Positions 1 through 5,723 of a stretch of 11,985 bases of DNA are shown here, one piece after another. The position numbers and the translations under genes were made by a program. The notes below the pieces were generated by a model. It did not search any database. It was given only the letters and a program-made list of their open reading frames with translations, and was not told where the DNA came from. The DNA is taken from positions 1 to 11,985 of the forward strand of contig JAYFRE010000068.1 in NCBI GenBank assembly GCA_034926235.1. Direction: 5' to 3'. This stretch comes from JAYFRE01 sp034926235 (GTDB lineage Bacteria; Pseudomonadota; Alphaproteobacteria; Rhodospirillales; Magnetospirillaceae). The stretch's first letter is position 1. Every line of letters begins with the position of its first letter.

Positions 1-2
1 AT

Positions 3-1061
3 GACTGTTTTGCCCTCGATATGGCAATGGGCGGTTCAACCAATACAGTGCTGCATACGCTGGCAATTGCTACAGAAGCCGGCATCACCTATAACCTGAA
101 ACGGATCAATCAGACCGCAGAAAAGGTCCCTTATCTGACAAAAATATCCCCCAGCTCTGCCGCCACCCTGGAAGATGTGCATCGCGCCGGCGGCGTCTTC
201 GGCATCCTGGGCGAATTGGACCATGCCGGTCTGATCCACCGCGACACCAAGACCGTGCACGCCCCGACCCTGGGTGCTGCGATCGATACCTGGGACATCA
301 AGCGCCAGCCTTCAGAAGAGGTTCAGACCTTCTTCCGCGCCGGCCCCGGCGGGGTCCCCTCGGTCGAAGCCTTCACCCAGCAGGCCCATTACGAAACGCT
401 GGACAGCGACCGCAAGGCGGGCGTCATCCGCGACATCGCCCACGCCTTCAGCCAGGACGGCGGTCTGGCCCAATTGGTCGGCAACATTGCTTTGGAAGGC
501 TGCATCGTCAAAACGGCGGGCGTGGACGCCTCGATCCTGACCTTCTCCGGCCCGGCGGTCATCGCCGAAAGCCAGGAAGAAGCGGTGGCCAAGATCCTGG
601 GCGGCGAGGTCAAGCCCGGCGACGTGGTGGTGCTGCGCTATGAAGGCCCCAAGGGCGGCCCCGGCATGCAGGAAATGCTCTATCCCACCAGCTATCTGAA
701 AAGCCGCCATCTGGGCAAGGTCTGCGCCCTGATCACCGACGGGCGCTTCTCGGGCGGGTCTTCGGGCCTGTGCATCGGCCATGTTTCGCCGGAAGCGGCG
801 GAAGGCGGCGCGATCGGTCTGGTCGAACCCGGTGACACCATCGAAATCGACATCCCCAATCGCCGCATCTCGGTCAAGCTGTCCGACGCCGAACTGGCCA
901 AGCGCCGGGCGGCGATGGAAGCGAAGGGCGACGCCGCCTGGAAACCCGCCAACCGCGAACGGCCGGTTTCGCAGGCGCTTCAGGCCTATGCGGCCATGAC
1001 CACCAGCGCCGCGCGGGGAGCGGTGCGGGACGTCTCGCAGATCCTGCGCAAGAGAGGATAA
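3..1061 (+). CDS. ilvD: Dihydroxy-acid dehydratase, 3' part (5' end outside window)
   Basis: Dihydroxy-acid dehydratase is an iron-sulfur enzyme that dehydrates 2,3-dihydroxy-isovalerate and 2,3-dihydroxy-3-methylvalerate to the 2-keto acids, the step before transamination in valine and isoleucine synthesis. The frame is open to the left edge and about 352 residues are visible of roughly 570-620 in the family, so the N-terminal part with the first cluster cysteines is missing. Seen here are the conserved block MAMGGSTNTVLH at the left edge, EDVHRAGGV, a GCIVK segment with a probable cluster-ligand cysteine (codons near 500), GGPGMQEMLYP, and the ITDGRFSGGSSG and GHVSPEAAEGG blocks near the C terminus. 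The ATG at position 21 lies inside the conserved core and is not the start. The gene ends in TAA 19 bases before the hemerythrin gene on the same strand, so the two could share a transcript. Related sugar-acid dehydratases share the fold, but these motifs fit IlvD best. Confidence 0.95.
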   Translation, partial: DCFALDMAMGGSTNTVLHTLAIATEAGITYNLKRINQTAEKVPYLTKISPSSAATLEDVHRAGGVFGILGELDHAGLIHRDTKTVHAPTLGAAIDTWDIKRQPSEEVQTFFRAGPGGVPSVEAFTQQAHYETLDSDRKAGVIRDIAHAFSQDGGLAQLVGNIALEGCIVKTAGVDASILTFSGPAVIAESQEEAVAKILGGEVKPGDVVVLRYEGPKGGPGMQEMLYPTSYLKSRHLGKVCALITDGRFSGGSSGLCIGHVSPEAAEGGAIGLVEPGDTIEIDIPNRRISVKLSDAELAKRRAAMEAKGDAAWKPANRERPVSQALQAYAAMTTSAARGAVRDVSQILRKRG

Positions 1062-1080
1062 ACGGGTACGGGAAAGGACG

Positions 1081-1956
1081 ATGCCCTATATCGCGTGGCG
1101 GAATGAAATGGAGATCGGCGTCCCGATGATCGACGCCGATCACAAGGTCTTGATTGCTCTGCTTAATCAGATCCATTCCTGCCTTGGGCACCCCGAGGAA
1201 CGCACCAATATGGACAGCGTCCTTTCCTCCCTTCTCGACTACACCGCCTATCATTTCCGGCGCGAAGAAATCTTTCAGGAAGCGGTCGGCTATCCCGGCC
1301 TGGCCAAGCACCGCGCCGAGCATGAATCCCTGACCATCCAGGTCGAGGAATTGAACCATCGCTACCGTTTGCAGCCGGACAGCGTACGCGCACGCGATTT
1401 GCTGACCTTTCTGAAACGCTGGCTGATCGACCATATCCTGATCGCGGACATGGCGTTCAAACCCTATGCCCAGGGCCGCCGCGACGCCGAGCAGGCGGCG
1501 CAAGCGGCAATCGACATCCGCCATCTGTGCGGCGACATCCCGCCCGAAGTGTTGGATTTGTGCGATCTGTCGGTCCTGATCGTCGATGACAGCGACAATT
1601 TCCGCACCCTGATGAGCACGATCCTGGGCGCAATCGGAATCGGCACGGTCATCACTGCCCGCTATGCCACCGAAGGGCTGGGCATCTTGTCCCGTCAGGC
1701 GGTCGATGCGGTCATCACCGACGCCGCCATGACCGAGATGAGCGGCGTCGATTTCATTTCCCTGATCCGGTCCTCGCCCGATCCGCTAATAGCCCAGGCG
1801 GCGATCCTGATGATCTCGGGCTTAAGCGGCGACGTGATTCGCCGCCTCGCTTTGGACGCCGGGGCCGATCATTTCATGGAAAAGCCGATCTCGGCCAGCG
1901 TCCTGATCGCCGCCATCGGCGCAACCGTCGCCCGGCGGCGGCGGCTGGTTCCCTGA
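1081..1956 (+). CDS. Bacteriohemerythrin-receiver domain fusion protein
   Basis: This 291-residue cytoplasmic protein joins two domains. Residues 1-130 are a bacteriohemerythrin: the opening YIAWRNEMEIGVPMIDADH is typical, and all seven di-iron ligands can be placed as H21, H58, E62, H77, H81, H118 and D123. Such domains bind O2 reversibly. After a short linker, residues 163-285 form a response-regulator receiver domain with acidic pocket D169/D170, phospho-acceptor D214 in VITDAAM, switch residue S246 and K268 in MEKP. There is no DNA-binding or enzymatic output domain, so it probably acts by protein contact, for instance in aerotaxis or in a phosphorelay that responds to oxygen; that role is inferred. 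The start is supported by the family N terminus and by a purine-rich GGGAAAGGA just upstream, although the AGGA is closer than usual. It follows ilvD by 19 bases. No cognate histidine kinase is in the window. Confidence 0.92.
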   Translation: MPYIAWRNEMEIGVPMIDADHKVLIALLNQIHSCLGHPEERTNMDSVLSSLLDYTAYHFRREEIFQEAVGYPGLAKHRAEHESLTIQVEELNHRYRLQPDSVRARDLLTFLKRWLIDHILIADMAFKPYAQGRRDAEQAAQAAIDIRHLCGDIPPEVLDLCDLSVLIVDDSDNFRTLMSTILGAIGIGTVITARYATEGLGILSRQAVDAVITDAAMTEMSGVDFISLIRSSPDPLIAQAAILMISGLSGDVIRRLALDAGADHFMEKPISASVLIAAIGATVARRRRLVP

Positions 1957-2048
1957 TCGCGGCGGCAGCACCGAAACGGGACAGAACGGTCTTTCGCGGG
2001 CTTGGGCGATGCCGGGTGCAGCCGAACGGAAAGCCGCGTTTCCAAATC

Positions 2049-3389
2049 ATGAAAATCCTTCGACCGATACGGCTCGCACAATTCCTTTGCTGTCTGGCCG
2101 CCACTGCTGCTCATGCCGAAAGCGAATACACGGTCCGGCAGAGTCCCGGCGCCGTCCCGGATTTGGAGATCACGCTCGCCCTGCCGCCGGGTGATGCCCC
2201 GACGTCCCATAAGCTCTCCGCGCGCGGTGTGGCCTGGGGGCTTCAGGAACAGGTGCGCGCGCCCCGTTGCGATGACGGAACCCGCCTGACCAAGGACGGC
2301 GACGGATCCTGGATCGCGCCGCCCGGATGCCGTCATGTGACATGGACGGTAAGCCCGCCGGCAATAGAAGACGGAACCATCGATGTTTCCGCCCAAGCCA
2401 GCCTGTTTCTGGCGCAGCCGAAATGGACGCTGCTTTCCGAACCGACATCGCTGCTGCGCGAAACGGGCATCGACCCGCAGCAAGCCGTTCTGCGCGCCGC
2501 CGATAACGCCACACCCTTGTTCGGTGCGACGCCTGCGGCACAAGGGGGATGGCTGATCCCCGCCGACAACAATGCCCCCGAATTTTATGTCGTCGGCCCG
2601 GCCCCGGTTCAATCCGAACAGGTCGGCGATTTCCGTGTCCATCACGTGGCCGACAACCCACAGCGCGTGAAACAACTGGGGCTGGTTGCGTCGCATGCCC
2701 AGGCGCTGCGCTTCCTGGCCCGGATCGTCTATACCGATGCCCCGGTACCGGAAGCGGACCGATCCTTGATGATCGTGTGGATCGGCATCGATACGCGGCT
2801 GGGCCACGCCGGCGGAGCAGCCGGCAGCCGAAGCTTTCTGGCGAACTACCCGATCGGCGGCGGGGACCATGCGCAGGATCATGCCGCCGTCACCTTCATG
2901 ATCCTTGCCCATGAACAATTCCATCAGCTAGCCGATGCCCGCCGGGGGGATATGCCTGGCCTGCCCGGCTGGATCAATGAAAGCATCGCCCAATATTATG
3001 GGCTGCGCGCGATGCGAGAAGCGCTCGGCGATGACGCCGCCGCCGACGCATTGACGCGGCGCTTCATCGATCCCGGCAGGCCGGTCGAACAGCGATTCGC
3101 CGGGGCCGAGGCGCTGTTCGCCACCGACAGGCCGCGCGCCCTGGATTTGGCCTATCGCCAGGGCGCCACCTTTTGGGCCGAGCTGGACCGGGCTCTGCAC
3201 ACCGCGTCAGGCGGTGCTGCCTCTCTGGATGGCTATATCCCCGATCTGCTGCGCATGACGTTCCCCGAGGACGGTTCGCTGCCCCCTGCCTTTCTGTCGT
3301 ACCTGCGCCAATGGAACGACAACCGGATCGACCAGATCATCTCCAACTATGTGGGAGAGATGGACGCCGCCGCCGGTTCCGGCGGCTGA
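2049..3389 (+). CDS. Exported gluzincin-type zinc metallopeptidase (HEXXH-X18-E)
   Basis: The predicted protein has 446 residues. Starting at the ATG at 2049 gives a clean signal peptide (MKILRPIR, a hydrophobic stretch, cleavage likely after AAHA at residue 23), so export to the periplasm or beyond is expected. An in-frame GTG at 2016 would add 11 charged residues before the signal and is less likely. Residues 288-292 are HEQFH, and 18 residues later comes E311 in WINESIAQYY. This HEXXH-X18-E spacing with a Trp-x-x-Glu context is that of MA-clan gluzincins such as M1 and M61. H288, H292 and E311 would bind zinc and E289 would be catalytic. The N-terminal ~200 residues look like a beta-rich accessory region with no family I can name. 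No transmembrane anchor is evident after the signal. Substrate is unknown. It starts 92 bases after the hemerythrin-receiver gene and converges with the dehydratase gene, with 41 bases between the two stops. Confidence 0.75.
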   Translation: MKILRPIRLAQFLCCLAATAAHAESEYTVRQSPGAVPDLEITLALPPGDAPTSHKLSARGVAWGLQEQVRAPRCDDGTRLTKDGDGSWIAPPGCRHVTWTVSPPAIEDGTIDVSAQASLFLAQPKWTLLSEPTSLLRETGIDPQQAVLRAADNATPLFGATPAAQGGWLIPADNNAPEFYVVGPAPVQSEQVGDFRVHHVADNPQRVKQLGLVASHAQALRFLARIVYTDAPVPEADRSLMIVWIGIDTRLGHAGGAAGSRSFLANYPIGGGDHAQDHAAVTFMILAHEQFHQLADARRGDMPGLPGWINESIAQYYGLRAMREALGDDAAADALTRRFIDPGRPVEQRFAGAEALFATDRPRALDLAYRQGATFWAELDRALHTASGGAASLDGYIPDLLRMTFPEDGSLPPAFLSYLRQWNDNRIDQIISNYVGEMDAAAGSGG

Positions 3390-3430
3390 CGCCCTGCCCC
3401 ATTCCTCATTCTCCGCAATGACGGTTCAAC

Positions 3431-4405
3431 TCACGCTTCGGGCGTTCCGCCGGTGATCGCCTGGGCGAAAACGCCTGCGTCCACATTGCCGCCGCTCAAG
3501 ACCGCCGCCACCTTTTTGCCGCGCAACGCATCCCGGTCGGCCAGCAGCGCCGCCAGCGCCGCCGCCCCAGCCCCTTCGGCGACATTGTGGGTGGTGCGGA
3601 ACAGGGCCGTCATGGCCGAGGCGATCGCCTCTTCTTCGACCGCGACGATATCCGAAGCCCCTTTGGCGTAAACCGCGAACGCTTCGGCGACCGGGGTACG
3701 GACGGCCAGCCCGTCGGCAAAGGTGTCCGCCCGGTCCGTTCCCACCGGATGGCCGGACAGGAAGGAACGCCGGGCCCCATCGGCGCGGGCCGAAACCACG
3801 CCGATGATCTCGGCCTTGGCCCCCAGCGCCGCGCGCGCGGCGATCAGGCCGCAGATGCCCGACCCGCAGCCGATCGGCACATAGACCCGGTCCAGATCGG
3901 GCGCGGCCCGGAACAGTTCCAGCCCGTAGCTTGCCACCCCGCGCACCAATTCGCGGTGAAAGGGCGGCACGGGAAAGGCGCCCCGTTCATGGGCAATGCG
4001 TTCGGCCTCGCCGCGCGCCGCGTCGAAATCCGCGCCGAACTCGACCAGTTCGGCCCCGAATCCGCGCATGGCGGCGTTCTTGTCCGGGGAATTGCCCACC
4101 GGCACGACGATGATCGCGCGCAACCCCGCCATCGTCGCCGCGCGCGCCAGACTTAGACCGAGATTGCCGCGCGTGGCGCTGACAACGGCGCGGCATTCGG
4201 GATGGGCGTGGCGCAGCCAATTCATGAAAGTGATGCCGCCACGGCATTTGAACGCGCCGGTGGGGGTATGGTTTTCGTGCTTGATCCAGACCTCCGTCCC
4301 GGCCAGGGCGCAAAGCTGCGGCCAGACATAAGCCGGCGTCGGCGTCATCTGACGATAGATTTCAGCGCAGGCGGCCTCGATCTCTTGCAGATTGGGCAAT
4401 TCCAT
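3431..4405 (-). CDS. PLP-dependent serine/threonine dehydratase family enzyme
   Basis: This 324-residue protein belongs to fold-type II PLP enzymes (tryptophan-synthase beta superfamily), probably an ammonia-lyase or dehydratase acting on a hydroxy-amino acid such as threonine or serine. Visible marks are K53 in TPTGAFKCRGG (the Schiff-base lysine), the asparagine loop SATRGNLG around N81, a phosphate-binding loop GCGSG at 179-183, and S304 in LSGGN, which would face the pyridine nitrogen. It has no C-terminal regulatory ACT domain, unlike biosynthetic IlvA, and is near the length of catabolic enzymes. The phosphate loop GCGSG differs from the GGGGL form common in threonine dehydratases, so the true substrate is open; hydroxy-aspartate or hydroxyectoine-pathway lyases are alternatives. 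A good AAGGA lies 10 bases before the ATG (plus-strand 4416-4420). It is divergent from the AraC-family gene, which probably regulates it. Confidence 0.85.
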   Translation of the reverse strand: MELPNLQEIEAACAEIYRQMTPTPAYVWPQLCALAGTEVWIKHENHTPTGAFKCRGGITFMNWLRHAHPECRAVVSATRGNLGLSLARAATMAGLRAIIVVPVGNSPDKNAAMRGFGAELVEFGADFDAARGEAERIAHERGAFPVPPFHRELVRGVASYGLELFRAAPDLDRVYVPIGCGSGICGLIAARAALGAKAEIIGVVSARADGARRSFLSGHPVGTDRADTFADGLAVRTPVAEAFAVYAKGASDIVAVEEEAIASAMTALFRTTHNVAEGAGAAALAALLADRDALRGKKVAAVLSGGNVDAGVFAQAITGGTPEA

Positions 4406-4517
4406 GATTGAAGAATCCTTAATGATCGGTCTTTCGTCCGGCTATTGCGCCAGGATGGAAGACAACGCGCTTTCAAGATTCTGACCTCATCATCGGGGAG
4501 AGAGCGATTGAGCGGCG
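4406..4517. promoter_or_regulatory. Divergent promoter region between dehydratase and AraC regulator
   Basis: These 112 bases hold the start regions of two divergent genes. On the minus strand an AAGGA ribosome binding site is clear. I cannot place convincing -35/-10 pairs or a regulator half-site pair by eye. The assignment as a shared control region rests on the divergent layout, which is common for AraC-family regulators and their targets. Confidence 0.4.
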
Positions 4518-5336
4518 ATGGAAACCCCTGAGCACCGCCCGTCAGAGGCCGGCGAGCCTGTGCGGCGGCAGCAAACGGACCACTGGACCGTCGAGTTGCT
4601 GCCGCGCCGGGCCTATGTCGCGCATTACACGCCCCCCGGTCCGGTCATCGGTTTTTCCTTCGACAGCCAATCGGGCATGCATGCCTTTGCCAGCGGCCGC
4701 ATAACCCCGTTCCGCACCTATCCGAACGGGTTGGCCTTTGTGCCGGCGGGCTGCGACGTCTATTCGCGTTCGGAAGAAGGCGGGGAATATCTTTCCATCC
4801 TGGGGGCCAAGCACACCGGAAACACCGCCCCTTTCAGCGACCGCACCGATCCGGCAGCCATCCTTTTGGCCCACAATCTCCGCCGCCTGCTGCTGGGCGC
4901 AGCCGATCCCGATCCGTTGCTGCTGGGCGAACTGGCGGCAGCCCTGGCCGAGCGCGCCCTGTCCCTCGCGCCCAACGCCGTCGCCCCCGGTATCGCCGCG
5001 GCCAGACGGCTGACGCCCGCCCGGCTGAAGCGGGTCTGCGAATTGATCGACGACCGGCTGGACGAACAATTGAGCGTGGCGATGCTGGCCGATGCGGCCG
5101 GCCTGTCCGAAGCCTCGTTCAGCCGTGCCTTTCGCGCCGCAACCGGCGTTCCCCCCCACGCCTATCTTCGGGACCGCCGAATCGCCCGCGCGCGGTCGCT
5201 AATTGCCACGACCAGGCGTGATCTGGATGAAATCGCGCTCGATTGCGGTTTTTCGTCGCACGCGCATATGACGGCAGGATTCCGCCAAAGACTGGGCATC
5301 GCCCCTTCGGCGCTGCGGCGGACGAATCCCCGCTAG
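4518..5336 (+). CDS. AraC-family transcriptional regulator
   Basis: A 272-residue DNA-binding regulator. Residues about 20-150 form a poorly conserved N-terminal ligand-sensing region. Residues about 170-267 are the AraC/XylS double helix-turn-helix. The first recognition unit includes LSVAMLADAAGLSEASFSR (186-203) and the second includes LDEIALDCGFSSHAHMTAGF (236-255), followed by the usual GIAPSALRR ending. The conserved CGF and F-R-x-x-x-G elements are present. It probably controls the divergent dehydratase gene in response to an amino acid or related metabolite; that is inferred from position only. The ATG at 4518 is preceded by a purine stretch GGGGAGAGAG somewhat further away than ideal, so the start is reasonable but not certain. 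The gene is GC-rich like its left neighbours, and its stop marks the end of ordinary chromosome before the IS and CRISPR remnants. Confidence 0.92.
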   Translation: METPEHRPSEAGEPVRRQQTDHWTVELLPRRAYVAHYTPPGPVIGFSFDSQSGMHAFASGRITPFRTYPNGLAFVPAGCDVYSRSEEGGEYLSILGAKHTGNTAPFSDRTDPAAILLAHNLRRLLLGAADPDPLLLGELAAALAERALSLAPNAVAPGIAAARRLTPARLKRVCELIDDRLDEQLSVAMLADAAGLSEASFSRAFRAATGVPPHAYLRDRRIARARSLIATTRRDLDEIALDCGFSSHAHMTAGFRQRLGIAPSALRRTNPR

Positions 5337-5345
5337 GGTTTAATC

Positions 5346-5376
5346 CCGGCATTTGATGGCCAGGGTCAAAAGCCGG
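5346..5376. other. Imperfect inverted repeat after the AraC gene, possible terminator
   Basis: The arms CCGGCATTTGA (5346-5356) and TCAAAAGCCGG (5366-5376) pair with one A-A mismatch around a 9-base loop, starting 9 bases after the AraC stop. There is no T-run after it, so it is not a classic intrinsic terminator; it may be a 3' hairpin or part of a decayed element. The octamer GGCCAGGG also occurs twice, at 5358 and 5375. Confidence 0.4.
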
Positions 5377-5410
5377 CCAGGGACATCCCCGTACGAGACG
5401 CTGCATATGC

Positions 5411-5439
5411 CGGTTCATCCCCGCGCGTACGGGGAACAC
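5411..5439 (-). CRISPR. Solitary type I-E CRISPR repeat next to IS remnant
   Basis: These 29 bases match the repeat of the two arrays further right (plus strand begins CGGTTCATCCCC, ends GGGGAACAC) with one substitution, A for G at 5429. It has the same orientation as the array at 8762-8912, so its transcribed strand would be minus. No second repeat lies 61 bases away on either side. The IS3-type transposase sequence starts within about 12 bases of its right edge. It appears to be the last trace of an older array broken by a rearrangement. Confidence 0.9.
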
Positions 5440-5451
5440 CGCGCCGCGCAC

Positions 5452-5668
5452 CCGGGAAAGCCGACCGACAACGCCTTTATCGAATTCTTCAACGGCAAGT
5501 TCGGGGCCAAACGCTTGAACGCGCACTGGTTCATGAGCCTTGATAACGCCCGCGAAAAAATGGGGGAAGGATTGCACGGCTACAACGAAGTTCGCCCCCT
5601 TGAGCGCCATCGGCAACAAGCCCCCGACATCGCTGCAAAACGGTTCAGACGCAGCCCGGATGCCCTGA
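5452..5668 (+). pseudogene. IS3-family transposase OrfB, truncated and frameshifted
   Basis: The C-terminal piece of an rve-type (DDE) integrase-core transposase. PGKPTDNAFIEFFNGKFG carries the last catalytic glutamate (codon 5482-5484); the two catalytic aspartates upstream are missing. The family text continues through LNAHWF and YNEVRP in one frame. From 5603 it continues in the next frame as SAIGNKPPTSL and on to a TGA at 5666-5668. Four bases (5599-5602) stand where one codon is expected, so a single-base insertion caused the shift. Without the shift correction, the open frame starts at 5353, reads through the CRISPR repeat and ends at 5733; that open frame is a chimera and not a gene. 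The product cannot be an active transposase. Confidence 0.85.
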
Positions 5669-5711
5669 GCCTTAATCCCCGGAAAAATCCCAGCCGGATG
5701 GTCCCAACTCA

Positions 5712-5723
5712 GCGGGCAGATCA
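5712..5723 (-). repeat. Probable right terminal inverted repeat of the IS3 remnant
   Basis: Read on the minus strand it is TGATCTGCCCGC, close to the TGACCTGCCCCC type ends that I recall for IS3-family elements, and it lies 44 bases after the transposase stop, as expected for the right end. Its TGA is also the stop codon of the autotransporter gene. The left partner is missing, so this cannot be confirmed from the window alone. Confidence 0.5.

Larger units (their letters stand above)
5452..5723 (+). mobile_element. IS3-family insertion sequence, 3' remnant
   Basis: The right part of an IS3-family element survives: the C-terminal end of the transposase and a probable right terminal inverted repeat at 5712-5723. 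The left end, orfA and most of orfB are absent; in their place is a CRISPR repeat ending at 5439. The exact left breakpoint lies between about 5440 and 5452, because recognisable transposase sequence begins with the PGKPTDN segment. The family call rests on the transposase motif and on my recollection that such elements end in TGA followed by a C/G-rich stretch. Confidence 0.75.

Noticed and set aside
1869..2924. A 351-residue minus-strand open frame across the hemerythrin and peptidase genes
   Set aside because: It is antisense to two well-supported genes, shows no domain, and long mirror frames are common in GC-rich DNA.
3390..3430. A bidirectional terminator between the convergent peptidase and dehydratase genes
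   Set aside because: No convincing stem with a T-run on either strand could be found in these 41 bases.
5377..5398. A second degenerate CRISPR repeat left of the orphan repeat (CATCCCCGTACG)
   Set aside because: Only a short core matches, and it is about 32 rather than 61 bases from the clear repeat, so chance is the better explanation.
5440..5471. The 32 bases after the orphan repeat as a spacer taken from an IS3 transposase
   Set aside because: Transposase homology continues far beyond 32 bases to the IS end and no second repeat follows, so this is a junction and not a spacer.
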